Shown here: one piece after another, positions 27,486 through 37,177 of the stretch
Layout: each line of letters begins with the position of its first letter
How positions within the stretch are numbered: the first letter of the stretch is position 1
Assembly: GCA_942492935.1 (NCBI GenBank)
Contig: OW818654.1
Location: 1,178,001-1,242,000 of the forward strand
Length of the DNA: 64,000 nt
Source of the DNA: JANJUO01 sp942492935
GTDB lineage: Bacteria > Bacteroidota > Ignavibacteria > Kapaibacteriales > UBA2268
Direction of reading: 5' to 3'
Notes under the pieces: model-generated
Told to the model about the DNA's origin: nothing
Databases searched by the model: none
The model's input: the letters and a program-made list of their open reading frames with translations, nothing else
Translations under genes and position numbers: made by a program

Positions 27486-28718
27486 CTATTCTTTCCAATT
27501 TGTGAAAAATTAATATTTTATACTTAATTTACATTTATATACATTCAAAAATAACAATTTAGAAAATTGTAATATTCAATTATAATAAAAAGAATTAAGG
27601 GGAAAAATATTTTATTTTATTCAATTTTTTTAGATGTTCTTGATTATAATTATACAATTCAAGTTACATTAATTTGAAAAAGTAAGGAAATTTACTCGCA
27701 ACTAAATTCAGTATGACGCTTATGCAAATTTTAACTCTGAACTTGTTTCAGAATCCATTCTTGAAAACTGTCAATTTTGATACAAGATGTCCAACACTTT
27801 GAAAGTGTTGGACATCTGCAAATATTAGATTCCGCATCGAGTGCGGAATGACATGGGAACAATTCCGTCATTCTGAACTCGTTTCAGAATCCATTCTTGA
27901 ATACTGTCAATTTTGATACAAGATGTCCAACACTTTGAAAGTGTTGGACATCTGCATATATTAGATTCCGCATCGAGTGCGGAATGACATGGGAACAATT
28001 CCGTCATTCTGAACTCGTTTCAGAATCCATTCTTGAAAACTGTCAATTTTGATACAAGATGTCCAACACTTTGAAAGTGTTGGACATCTGCAAATATTAG
28101 ATTCCGCATCGAGTGCTGAATGACATGGGAAACAATTCCGTCATTCTGAACTCGTTTCAGAATCCATTCTTGAATACTGTCAATTTTAATACAAGATGTC
28201 CAACACTTTGAAAGAGTTGGACATCTGCAAATATTAGATTCCGCATCGAGTGCGGAATGAATGGGAAACAATTCCGTCATTCTGAACTCGTTTCAGAATC
28301 CATTCTTGAAAACTGTCAATTTTGATACAAGATGTCCAACACTTTGAAAGTGTTGGACATCTGCAAATATTAGATTCCGCATCAAGTGGGGAATGACATG
28401 GAAACAATTCCGTCATTCTGAACTTGTTTCAGAATCTATTCTTGAATACTGTCAATTTTAATACAAGATGTCCAACACTTTGAAAGAGTTGGACATCTGC
28501 AAATATTAGATTCCGCATCAAGTGCGGAATAACATGGGAAACAATTCCGTCATTCTGAACTTGTTTCAGAATCCATTCTTGAATACTGTCAATTTTGATA
28601 CAAGATGTCCAACACTTTGAAAGTGTTGGACATCTGCAAATATTTGATTCCGCATCAAGTGCGGAAGATTAGTTAAATCAATTGGAAATTATTCTTATTT
28701 ATAAATTTAAAAATTGTA
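27486..28718. other. Gene-free region dominated by a tandem repeat
   Basis: No gene is present between sucD and the PAS kinase; they are transcribed away from each other. Positions 27486-27730 are AT-rich spacer with no strong signal. 27731-28672 is the tandem repeat described separately. Open frames of 60-86 codons inside it come from the repeat and are not genes. Confidence 0.75.
27731..28672. repeat. Seven tandem copies of a 136-137-bp unit, each with three palindromes
   Basis: Unit starts (TCATTCTGAAC) are at 27868, 28004, 28141, 28277, 28413 and 28550, after a first copy beginning about 27731; spacings are 136-137 nt. Each unit contains, in order, ATTCTGAA/TTCAGAAT; a 16+1+16 palindrome AGATGTCCAACACTTT, G, AAAGTGTTGGACATCT; and ATTCCGCA/TGCGGAAT. 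Copies differ at a few sites, and in the units beginning 28141 and 28413 one arm reads AAAGAGTTGG, breaking the middle palindrome. The outer two motifs resemble widespread REP-like sequences. A role as a protein-coding gene is excluded by the changing frames. Confidence 0.9.
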
Positions 28719-28749
28719 TTTGTAATGACAATGTAATATCATATTTTTG
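28719..28749 (+). promoter_or_regulatory. Bacteroidota-type promoter of the PAS kinase gene
   Basis: TTTG (28719-28722), a 19-nt spacer, and TATTTTTG (28742-28749) match TTTG-N19-TAnnTTTG. This puts the transcript start near 28756, so the in-frame TTG at 28747 cannot be the start codon. GTG 28795, with AAGGA at 28782-28786, fits. Confidence 0.65.
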
Positions 28750-28794
28750 CATTGGATTAATTTGTTATTTGCAAGTAATTTAAGGATATTTGTT

Positions 28795-31700
28795 GTGGAC
28801 TATTCCCAGATGTCTAAAGAAGAATTGATTTCCGAATTGCATGAGTTGAAAAATGCTTATAAAAAATTAAGTTTTCAACAAAGTGATGAAGATGTTGATG
28901 AATCAAATTTTATAAGAATGATTCATCAGCATAACGCTATTATGCTTTTGATTGAGCCAATTTCAGGAAATATAATTGATGCAAATAACTCTGCCTGTGA
29001 TTTCTATGGTTATACAATTGATGAATTGAGAAAAATTTCGATAAATGATATCAACATATTAAGCCCGTCACAAATTCAAGATGAAAAAAGCAAAGCTGCA
29101 AATAAAGAACAAAATGTATTTACTTTCCATCATAAAACATCAAAAGGTGAAATAAGGATTGTTGAAGTCCATTCTTCTCCAATCGAACTCAACAATAAAA
29201 AAATTCTATTTTCAATCATTAGTGATATTACTGAAAGAAAAATACTTGACGATGCCCTGAAAACCAGCGAGAAACATTTAAAAAGAGCAGAGATTATTGG
29301 AAAATTTGGTAGTTGGCAGATGGATTTAAAAACAAATATTTTTACAATATCCGTTGGTGCAAAAAATATTTATGGTGCAAATAGTAATGAAATGTCATTA
29401 AAAGAAGTTCAAAGTAGAACAATAACCGAAGATAGAACATTATTAGATAAATCTTTTTCGGATTTAATCCAGTATGGAAAACCTTATAATGTTAAATTTA
29501 AAATTAGAAGATTCTCTGACGAAAAAATTGTTGATATTCACTCTATTGCCGAATTTGATAAAGAGGAAAATTTACTGTTCGGAACAATTCAAGATATAAC
29601 AGATTCAAATAGATTAAATGAGCTGCTTAGGGAAAGTAACGCCAAGTTTCAAGTTCTCTTTGATACATTTCCTCTTGGCATTACCATAAGTGATAATGAT
29701 GGTAAAATTATTGAAAGTAACAAAAAAGCTGAAACATTGCTTGGTTTAAGTAATGAAGAACAATTGAAAAGAAGTATCACTGGTGAGGAATGGAAGATAA
29801 TTAATAATAAAGGTGATGATTTTCCACAACTTGAGTATCCAAGCATCATTGCATTAAAAGAAAAAAAATTAGTTGAAAATGTTGAAATGGGTATTGTTAA
29901 TGGAGATAATGTTACCTGGCTAAACGTAACGGCTGCTCCAATTCCAGCTGACAATGCTGGTGTTGTGATTACATATAACGATATTACCGAAAAGAAAAAA
30001 GCTGAAGAGGAACTTAATTCTTATTTTACTAATGCTTTGGACTTATTTTGTATAGCAGATACAGATGGCAGATTTATCAAATTAAATAAAGAATGGGAAA
30101 ATTGCTTAGGATATAAAATTGAAGAACTTGAAGGGCAAAATTTATTAGACTTCATTCATCAAGATGATTTGGACAGTACTATAAATGCAATGAAAATGCT
30201 TATTAATCAAAAAACGGTATTCAACTTCACAAACAGATATAAAACCAAAGATGGTTCATATAAAGTTATTGAATGGAAATCTACTCCTAAAGGAAACAAA
30301 ATATTTGCAGCAGCACGAGATATTACAAAAAGAATAAAAATTGAAGAAGCACTTAGAGAAAGCGAATCAAATCTTGAACATGCTCAACGTATAGCCAAAA
30401 TTGGCAGTTGGACATGGGATATGATTGAAAATAAGGTTAGTTGGTCAAAAGGAATGTATTTAGTATATGATATTGACCCTGATAATTACGATGGCAAACC
30501 AGAAACATTAATAAATATTGTTCATCCTGATGATAAAGAGAAATTTATTGATAATATGAATACAAATTTGGAAGATGGAAGCGTTCCAAAGCTTGAATAC
30601 AGAATAATACACATAGATGGTTCAATACATTATATTTTTGGTGAAGGAAGAATCTTTTTTAATGACGAAGGTAAACCGTTTAAAGCGGTTGGAACGGCAC
30701 AAGATATAACTGATAGAATTATCACAGAAGAATCATTATATGAAAGTGAATTGAGATTTAGAAATATATTCAATAATGCTCCAATTGGTATTTATAGAAC
30801 TAATCGTAAAGGTGATATTTTATTAGCTAATCCCAAACTAATTGAAATGCTGGGGTATTCTTCTTTTGATGAACTAAAAAATAGAGATATTGAAAGTGAA
30901 GGTTATGAAGATAAGAATGAAAGAGCCAATTTTATTGCTAAAATTGAAAAAAATGGTTTTGTTGATAATTATAATGTTGTTTGGAAAACAAAAGATAAAG
31001 TGAATATCATAGTTAATGAACATTCCAGATGTGTATATGATAATGATGGAAATATTTTATATTACGAAGGCACAGTTGAAGATATAACTGCGAGAAAAAA
31101 TGCTGAAGAAGCATTGCGGGAAAGCGAAGAAAAATTTAGATTAATAATCGAAAATACAAGTGAGGCAATTTTATTTACCGAACCAAATGGAGAGATAAAC
31201 TTTGCAAATCAGGAAGCATGTGAATTATTGGGTTATACCAATCAAGAAATTTGTAAATTAGGAAGAACTGGTCTTGTTGATTTGAATGATGAAAGATTAG
31301 AAAAAGCTGTTGAAATTAGAAAAAAGACAGGAAAATTTAAAGGGGAATTGAATTTAATTAAGAAAGATGGTTCAATAATACCAGTTGAGCTGACCTCAAA
31401 TATCTTTTATGACCAAAACGGTATCGAACGAACTACAATGATTATAAATGATATTACTGAGAGAAAAAAGTCAGAATTAGCAATTAGAGAAAGCGAAGAA
31501 AAATATAGAAATTTGTCTTTACAATTTGAAGCTATCTTAGACCATATTCCCGGTTTAATATTTTACAAGGACAAAGAAAATAACTTCATAAGAGTAAACA
31601 AGTTTACTGCTAATGCATTTAATAAAAAGAAAGAAGAATTAGAAGGTACCAATCTGAGAAATTTATATTCGATTGAAGATGCAGAAAAAAAATATCAAGA

Positions 31701-33000
31701 TGATTTATCTGTTATTGAATCTGGTAATGCAAAACTAAATATAGAAGAGAATTGGAATACAGCAGATGGAATTAGATGGGTAAATACAAGTAAAATACCT
31801 TTTAAAAATAACAAAGGTGAAATCATTGGAATTATTGGCATTTCGATGGATATTACAGAAAGAAAATATGCCGAAGAATTGTTAATTGCTCAAGAGAATT
31901 TCTTAAGAACTTTGACTGATAATTTACCAGGAATGGTTGGCTATTGGTCAAAAGATTTAATTTGTAAATTTGCAAATAATAAATACTTGGAATGGTTTGG
32001 AAAGACCAAAGAAGAAATGTTAGGTATATCCCTAATCGATTTGTTTGGCGAAGAGTTATTCTACAAAAATAAACCTCACGTTGATGCTGCTTTAAATGGA
32101 AACAATATAAAATTTGAAAGAACATTGAATAAACCAAATAATACATACGGTTATGTGTGGGCGCATTATATTCCAGATATTCAAAATGAAGAAGTACTTG
32201 GATTCTATGTGCTTGTTTCTGATATTACAGAAGTAAAGCAAACTCAGTTTAAATTAGAAGAAATGAATAATAACCTAAATGAACTAAATGCCACAAAAGA
32301 TAAATTCTTCTCAATAATTGCACATGATTTAAGAAATCCATTAGGAAATTTCAAACAAATTACTGAAATGCTTTATGATGAATTTAATGATTTTGATGAA
32401 TCTGAGTTATTGGAATTTTTGAAACTACTAAAAAATTCGGCAAATAATATATTTTCACTTTTGGATAATTTGTTAGAATGGTCCCGCTCTCAAAGAGGTA
32501 CAATTCAATTTAATCCTGTTGATACCAATCTATATTTACTTATTGAAAACCTTATTCAATTAGTAAAGCCAATGGCTGATAACAAAAATATTGAATTGGT
32601 TAATAGAGTTAGAAAAACAATTTTTGTATTTGTAGATGTAAATTTATTAAATACTGTTTTTAGAAATCTTATTTCAAATGCAATAAAATTTACTCCAAAT
32701 GGCGGCAATATTGAAATTGGTATTGTAACTAATTCTACAAACAATGTAGAATATACTGATAACTATCTGAATATTTATGTAAAAGACTCTGGAGTTGGAA
32801 TGCCACAAGCATCAATAAATAAATTGTTTAAAATTGAAGAGAGCAATTCAACTCTTGGCACAAATAAAGAGAAGGGTACTGGATTAGGTCTTATTTTGTG
32901 TAAGGAATTTGTTGAAATGCATAAAGGTAAAATAAAAGTAGAAAGTGAAGTTGGAGTTGGCAGTACATTTTGGATTAGTTTGCCGTTTATGGATAATTAG
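28795..33000 (+). CDS. Sensor histidine kinase with nine PAS domains
   Basis: This 1401-residue sensor kinase has no membrane segment, so it likely acts in the cytoplasm. Nine PAS/PAC units end in DITERK-like motifs near residues 150, 265, 400, 510, 640, 765, 890, 1020 and 1145. A HisKA domain with IIAHDLRNPLGNF (His near 1177) and an intact HATPase with SNAIKFTPNGG, KDSGVGMP and KGTGLGL follow. No receiver or output is attached and no regulator is next door. Start GTG 28795 has AAGGA eight bases upstream; ATG 28810 is the alternative. The PAS ligands cannot be told. The gene has its own promoter just after the tandem repeat. Confidence 0.92.
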   Translation: MDYSQMSKEELISELHELKNAYKKLSFQQSDEDVDESNFIRMIHQHNAIMLLIEPISGNIIDANNSACDFYGYTIDELRKISINDINILSPSQIQDEKSKAANKEQNVFTFHHKTSKGEIRIVEVHSSPIELNNKKILFSIISDITERKILDDALKTSEKHLKRAEIIGKFGSWQMDLKTNIFTISVGAKNIYGANSNEMSLKEVQSRTITEDRTLLDKSFSDLIQYGKPYNVKFKIRRFSDEKIVDIHSIAEFDKEENLLFGTIQDITDSNRLNELLRESNAKFQVLFDTFPLGITISDNDGKIIESNKKAETLLGLSNEEQLKRSITGEEWKIINNKGDDFPQLEYPSIIALKEKKLVENVEMGIVNGDNVTWLNVTAAPIPADNAGVVITYNDITEKKKAEEELNSYFTNALDLFCIADTDGRFIKLNKEWENCLGYKIEELEGQNLLDFIHQDDLDSTINAMKMLINQKTVFNFTNRYKTKDGSYKVIEWKSTPKGNKIFAAARDITKRIKIEEALRESESNLEHAQRIAKIGSWTWDMIENKVSWSKGMYLVYDIDPDNYDGKPETLINIVHPDDKEKFIDNMNTNLEDGSVPKLEYRIIHIDGSIHYIFGEGRIFFNDEGKPFKAVGTAQDITDRIITEESLYESELRFRNIFNNAPIGIYRTNRKGDILLANPKLIEMLGYSSFDELKNRDIESEGYEDKNERANFIAKIEKNGFVDNYNVVWKTKDKVNIIVNEHSRCVYDNDGNILYYEGTVEDITARKNAEEALRESEEKFRLIIENTSEAILFTEPNGEINFANQEACELLGYTNQEICKLGRTGLVDLNDERLEKAVEIRKKTGKFKGELNLIKKDGSIIPVELTSNIFYDQNGIERTTMIINDITERKKSELAIRESEEKYRNLSLQFEAILDHIPGLIFYKDKENNFIRVNKFTANAFNKKKEELEGTNLRNLYSIEDAEKKYQDDLSVIESGNAKLNIEENWNTADGIRWVNTSKIPFKNNKGEIIGIIGISMDITERKYAEELLIAQENFLRTLTDNLPGMVGYWSKDLICKFANNKYLEWFGKTKEEMLGISLIDLFGEELFYKNKPHVDAALNGNNIKFERTLNKPNNTYGYVWAHYIPDIQNEEVLGFYVLVSDITEVKQTQFKLEEMNNNLNELNATKDKFFSIIAHDLRNPLGNFKQITEMLYDEFNDFDESELLEFLKLLKNSANNIFSLLDNLLEWSRSQRGTIQFNPVDTNLYLLIENLIQLVKPMADNKNIELVNRVRKTIFVFVDVNLLNTVFRNLISNAIKFTPNGGNIEIGIVTNSTNNVEYTDNYLNIYVKDSGVGMPQASINKLFKIEESNSTLGTNKEKGTGLGLILCKEFVEMHKGKIKVESEVGVGSTFWISLPFMDN

Positions 33001-33121
33001 GAATATTTTGAAAAAATAATGAGTTTGTCTAATAATTAACATTTTCAAAACAGAGAGGAATTTCTGTTCTGCTAAGCGTTTATAAATATAGTAGTTCCGA
33101 CATTATTGTCTGATTGTATTC

Positions 33122-33838
33122 TCAAAATATAATTTTATTATTTTTAACAGTTTTTTTCCTGGCAATTATTGCTCGTGTTTTTTCACTCGTCAACTCTCTT
33201 AGAGCATCTTTTGCTATCCATTTAGCAGATTTTGAGTCTTTCAAATCAATTATCATTGTTTCGCAAAAAGGAATAATTTTTTCATTTAAAAATTGACTCC
33301 TCTTTCCGATTTGTCGTAATGCCCAATTTACTGCTTTTTTAACAAAATTTCTTTCATCTGTAGAGAACTTTATTATTAATGGTAAATAATCTAAAAATTC
33401 ATAATCTTCAGATTTTTTGTGATGAACAGCAGACCAAGCAATCATAGCAAATGCAGTTCTTCGTACAAATTCTTCATCACGTAAAGCCCAACTAAAAATA
33501 TATTCTTTGTAATCGGCAACTTTTGTAAATAAATTCCCTGATATCTGGTCGCATACATCCCAAGAATCAAATCCTGAAACCCATTTTTCCATAGTTTCAG
33601 AATCCATAAGTTTGGGTTCTGCTATAAATCCAGCTAAAATTTTAGCTTCATGAATACCTGAATCCCAAAGTTGAAGTGCCAAATTATGATTTTTTTTTAT
33701 ACTCTTGGCAATTTTTCTAATTTCAGGCATAGAAATACCAAGAGTATTATTTGAATTTATTCCAAAACGAGCCATTCCAGCTACATTTGCAGGATTTGAT
33801 AAAGAATGTAGATGCTCAATTAAAAACTCAAAATCCAT
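33122..33838 (-). CDS. AlkD-like DNA alkylation repair protein
   Basis: The 238-residue protein is built of HEAT-like repeats of the DNA alkylation repair enzyme family (AlkD), which excises alkylated bases without base flipping. The segments SMPEIRKIAK, WDSGIHEAKILAGFIAEP, MEKWVSGFDSWDVCDQ, EFVRRTAFAMIAWSAVH and NFVKKAVNWALRQIGKR match the family order. Residues proposed for catalysis in AlkD (a Trp-Asp pair) may correspond to SWDVCD near 95-100. It shares a base with the end of the upstream SpoU gene, so the two are co-transcribed. A more distant family member acting on another substrate cannot be excluded. Confidence 0.88.
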   Translation of the reverse strand: MDFEFLIEHLHSLSNPANVAGMARFGINSNNTLGISMPEIRKIAKSIKKNHNLALQLWDSGIHEAKILAGFIAEPKLMDSETMEKWVSGFDSWDVCDQISGNLFTKVADYKEYIFSWALRDEEFVRRTAFAMIAWSAVHHKKSEDYEFLDYLPLIIKFSTDERNFVKKAVNWALRQIGKRSQFLNEKIIPFCETMIIDLKDSKSAKWIAKDALRELTSEKTRAIIARKKTVKNNKIIF

Positions 33839-34608
33839 TAATTATACTTTGAAAAATGATACATAGAAATACCTGCGGCAACTGCCACGTTCAATGATTC
33901 AGTGTCGCCTTTGCCGTCAATTAAGAATTGGTCATTTATTATGTCAAGCATCTCTTGGGAAATTCCGTGTGATTCACTGCCAAAAACTACTCCAAATTTT
34001 GCTTTCGTTTTAATTTCATTTATTGACTTAGTGGCATTTAATGTTGCACCAAATAATTTATGTTTCTTGAAATTCAAATTAATAAATTCGGGTAAATTTG
34101 GATATTGAAGAATATTTGTCTGAAAGATAGCTCCCATAGTAGCTCTAACTGTTTTTGGGTGATATTCATCAGCACAATCTCTTCCAAGAATCACTTGTTT
34201 AAATCCAAACCAACTTGCAGTTCTTATAATAGTACCAACATTTCCGGGATCTGAAATACCGTCAAGTGCAATAAAATTCTGCTCTGGGTCAGGTTGATTA
34301 TGCTTGATATTGATTACAACAAGTATATTTTGAGGGCTTTTAGTATCACAAAGTTGGTCAAATTGATGTTTTGGTGCAGAATAAACTGGGACACCTTCTG
34401 CGGCAAAGTGTTCAACAACTTCAAAAATATCCTTTCCTGGTGAATCTTTAATAACAATCAACTCAGGTACAAAATTACTTTTCACCAATTCGGTAGCTAA
34501 TTTTTCTCCTTCTGCAAGGAATAATCCATTTTGATCTCTGAACTGCTTTTGATGCAATGAACGAATCAATTTTTTTAATCTCTGAGTGATGGGCATTGTA
34601 TAGTGCAT
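33838..34608 (-). CDS. SpoU-family RNA methyltransferase (TrmH/RlmB class)
   Basis: The 256-residue protein methylates 2'-OH of a ribose in tRNA or rRNA using SAM with a trefoil knot fold. It has an N-terminal substrate-binding domain (LFLAEGEKL) and the three SpoU motifs: motif 1 GISDPGNVGTIIRTA, motif 2 FGSESHGIS, motif 3 ESLNVAVAAGI. A TTG at 34653 adds 15 residues; ATG 34608 (MHYTMP) with GGCGAA upstream is preferred. The target nucleotide cannot be fixed. It is followed with a shared base by an AlkD-like gene. Confidence 0.92.
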   Translation of the reverse strand: MHYTMPITQRLKKLIRSLHQKQFRDQNGLFLAEGEKLATELVKSNFVPELIVIKDSPGKDIFEVVEHFAAEGVPVYSAPKHQFDQLCDTKSPQNILVVINIKHNQPDPEQNFIALDGISDPGNVGTIIRTASWFGFKQVILGRDCADEYHPKTVRATMGAIFQTNILQYPNLPEFINLNFKKHKLFGATLNATKSINEIKTKAKFGVVFGSESHGISQEMLDIINDQFLIDGKGDTESLNVAVAAGISMYHFSKYN

Positions 34609-34821
34609 TTTTTCGCCAATAATAAAAACATTTTTAAATAGAACATTTTTCAAGTATATTAAATTAACAAGAACTTTTTAAATATTCAAGGTTTAACATC
34701 AAAAATTTAAATTTTTTTTTGAAACGACAACAATTTTTTAAAATGTAGCCACCCTGTCATATTATTTTATCAACAGATAGTTAATACAAAATTACTTTGA
34801 AAATAATTTATGAAGCATATT

Positions 34822-34851
34822 TTTGTAAATCTATAAAAATTAATAATTTTG
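34822..34851 (+). promoter_or_regulatory. Bacteroidota-type promoter of the SDR gene
   Basis: TTTG (34822-34825), an 18-nt spacer and TAATTTTG (34844-34851) lie 43 nt before ATG 34895, which has GAGGATAA just upstream. Confidence 0.55.
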
Positions 34852-34894
34852 TAATATTAGTTTTTTGTTTTGTCATGAATATTGAGGATAAGTT

Positions 34895-35686
34895 ATGAGA
34901 TTAAACAATAAAATTGTATTAGTTACAGGTTCGGCTCGTGGTATTGGGAAAGCAATTGCCGAACTATTTCACAAAGAAGGTGCGTATATAATTATTTCTG
35001 ATATTAGAGATGATGAAGGGAAAAAAGTTGCAATGCAACTTGCAACCCAATGTGAATACTATCACCTTGATGTTAAAAATGAAAATGAATGGAGTGATAT
35101 TTGCGAGTATATGAAAATTAAGTTTGGGAAACTTGACATTTTGATAAATAATGCAGGAATTACAGGTTTCCTTGAAACCAATGGTCCTTTTGATGCTGAA
35201 AATGTTGACTTAGAATCATGGGATGAAGTTCATAGAGTTAATTCAAACGGAGTTATGTTGGGGTGCAAATATGCCATTAAATTAATGAAAGAAAATGGAG
35301 GGAGTATAGTCAATATTTCTTCAAGAAGTGGTTTGGTTGGTATTCCGGGTGCAGTTGCTTATGCATCAAGCAAAGCTGCTGTAAGAAATCATACAAAAAG
35401 TGTTGCTTTGTACTGTGCAGAAAAAGGATACAATATTCGTTGCAATAGTATTCATCCAGCAGCTATTATGACGCCGATGTGGGATGCTATGCTTGGCGAA
35501 GGGGAACAAAGAGAAAATTTCATCAAATTTATTGAAGCAGGAATTCCACTTGGACATTTTGGCGCACCAGAAGATGTAGCATTCGGTGCTTTATACCTCG
35601 CCAGCGATGAGAGTAAGTATGTTACAGGTATTGAATTAACAATTGATGGTGGTATTTTGGCTGGTAGTGAAGCAAAACCACAATAA
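34895..35686 (+). CDS. Short-chain dehydrogenase/reductase
   Basis: The 263-residue classical SDR uses NAD(P) to oxidise or reduce an alcohol/ketone. Motifs: cofactor GSARGIGKA (residues 11-20), acidic D after ISDIRDD suggesting NAD preference, NNAGITG, catalytic SISSRS, YASSK (Tyr-x-x-x-Lys near 152), and IHPAAIMTPMW. The C-terminal YVTGIELTIDGGI is standard. Substrate specificity cannot be inferred; similarity to cyclopentanol and ribitol dehydrogenase-type SDRs is only a family impression. It has its own promoter and no partner gene. Confidence 0.9.
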   Translation: MRLNNKIVLVTGSARGIGKAIAELFHKEGAYIIISDIRDDEGKKVAMQLATQCEYYHLDVKNENEWSDICEYMKIKFGKLDILINNAGITGFLETNGPFDAENVDLESWDEVHRVNSNGVMLGCKYAIKLMKENGGSIVNISSRSGLVGIPGAVAYASSKAAVRNHTKSVALYCAEKGYNIRCNSIHPAAIMTPMWDAMLGEGEQRENFIKFIEAGIPLGHFGAPEDVAFGALYLASDESKYVTGIELTIDGGILAGSEAKPQ

Positions 35687-36186
35687 TGAAATCTGATAAA
35701 TAACAATTACTTCCGGAAAAAGAGTGTAAAAGAATTAAAGAAAATTTACAGTCTTTTATTTATTTTTCACCTCTTAATCAAAAAAAGATTAAGTATTTGA
35801 CTGTGTTTATTCTATTGGTAAAATGATAATTATTTTGCAACTCAGCCAGTCAACTATAAAATACTAATTTTTTTATTTGGTAAAAAAATCATTAAAATTC
35901 CCATCTGGAATTATTGTTTGTAACACAAGAATAAAAAACTCAAAATTTCCCCTCTAAAAAAAGGGGAGCAAGGGGTGTGTAATTATGGACGCGAGTTTTG
36001 GGCGATTTTTACAACTATGATTCAACACCTACGGCGTTGCCGGTTGAAGTGGGGTATTAATCTGTTACAATCATTAATTCCCGATGGGAATTTCAAGAAA
36101 TTTTTAAAAAAGAAATAAAATTCTAAATTATCTATAAGCGGCTGAGTTGTTACGAAAAATTCAACTGACCGTTATTATAAAAAAAT
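35687..36186. repeat. Intergenic region with several palindromic repeats
   Basis: No gene is visible. Recognisable pieces: AATTCCcatctGGAATT within an inverted copy of the GTTACAAACATTAATTCC family (35894-35924), a CCCCT/AGGGG-type hairpin (about 35943-35966), the palindrome CAACACCTACGGCGTTG (about 36022-36038), and a forward GTTACAA copy with AATTCCCgatGGGAATT (36064-36104). Confidence 0.65.
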
Positions 36187-36210
36187 CCGCATTTGACTTT
36201 TCAAATGCGG
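36187..36210. terminator. Bidirectional terminator
   Basis: Stem CCGCATTTGA/TCAAATGCGG with a CTTT loop has a T-tract on each side (ATTTTTTT on the minus strand, TTTTTG on the plus). It is 20 nt beyond the methyltransferase gene, which it serves. Confidence 0.8.
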
Positions 36211-36230
36211 TTTTTGTTATCTTGATGATA

Positions 36231-37064
36231 TTATTTTTGAGTTTTCTTAATAATTGCAAAAATTTCATGCCCAGTAAGATATTCGTAAAGTATATAAATA
36301 TAAGATTTTAATGTAGGTTTGAGTCCAAAATATTTTTTCATAGTTTTATTGGCAATCAAATTTGAAGTTAAAGTAATACAATTGTTCGGTCTTGAAGATT
36401 TAATTTCAACAGATTCAAATCCATTTAGTTCAAGAGTTTGTTTCAAAGATTTTATAGAAAAATGGAAATAATGTGAATTTGGCTGAAACCAAATCCATTT
36501 TGACTTAAATACTTTTCTCCAAAAGCAATTAAAATCAGGCACTCTAATAAACAATAGTCCATCATCATTCAATAGTTCATAAATCATTTTTAAACCATCT
36601 TGTGGGTCGGGAAAATGCTCTAAACTATGCCACATTACAACAATGTCGAATTTTGAATTTACAGAATCAAGATTTTCATAGACATTGAGATTTAGTTTTT
36701 TTGTATATTCACGAGCCGAATTGGATAGTTCTACTCCAGCTACTTCATATCCAAAATGTCTTGCAAAATCAATAAAAAAGCCTTTATCGCACCCAACATC
36801 AAGTAATTTAGCTGGTGCTTGTTTTAAATTTCCAATAACAGCCATCAATTTTATTAATTCAGACAATCGATGAAAGTATCTTTGAATTGGTTTAAGTTCA
36901 TTTTTTTCTAATACATATTTTTCAGAATAATATTCTTTAATCTTTTCTTCTTTATCAATGTCTTTGTTGTATGTGATATCACATTCAAAACAATGAATTA
37001 AATAGTAACCCGATAAATTTACAATTTCAGTTTTTTTACTTTTACAAATGCGACATTCATTCAT
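36231..37064 (-). CDS. Class I SAM-dependent methyltransferase with N-terminal zinc-finger-like segment
   Basis: The 277-residue protein starts with CRIC...CFEC (cysteines near 4, 7, 23 and 26), a likely metal-binding knuckle. It then has a methyltransferase fold: LLDVGCDKGFF (SAM loop near residue 87), VAGVELSNSA, FDIVVMWHSLEHFPDP, and LFIRVPDFNC. Proteins of this layout often modify sugars or small secondary metabolites in surface polysaccharide loci, but no glycosyltransferase is adjacent here. The C-terminal part contains a hydrophobic stretch. Substrate unknown. Confidence 0.85.
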   Translation of the reverse strand: MNECRICKSKKTEIVNLSGYYLIHCFECDITYNKDIDKEEKIKEYYSEKYVLEKNELKPIQRYFHRLSELIKLMAVIGNLKQAPAKLLDVGCDKGFFIDFARHFGYEVAGVELSNSAREYTKKLNLNVYENLDSVNSKFDIVVMWHSLEHFPDPQDGLKMIYELLNDDGLLFIRVPDFNCFWRKVFKSKWIWFQPNSHYFHFSIKSLKQTLELNGFESVEIKSSRPNNCITLTSNLIANKTMKKYFGLKPTLKSYIYILYEYLTGHEIFAIIKKTQK

Positions 37065-37177
37065 ATAAATTTATGTTGACAATAGTTGAAAATAGAAAAC
37101 AAAGCACATTAATCTGAATTATATAATTATTCAGATTAATTTTACTTAAATATATTATTGATAATCTAAAGCAAACT

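Noticed and set aside
27825..28416. Open frames of 60-86 codons on the minus strand inside the tandem repeat
   Set aside because: They restart in every unit, contain the palindromes and end where the repeat drifts in length; this is the well-known kind of spurious protein made by REP-like repeats.
27731..28672. Possible CRISPR array
   Set aside because: The repeated part is about 136 bp with no unique spacers between, so it is a tandem repeat and not a CRISPR.
28747..28794. TTG start of the PAS kinase at 28747
   Set aside because: It lies inside the promoter -7 element, upstream of the expected transcript start.
33051..33070. AACAGA/TCTGTT hairpin after the PAS kinase gene
   Set aside because: Only 6 bp and no T-tract; not called as a terminator.
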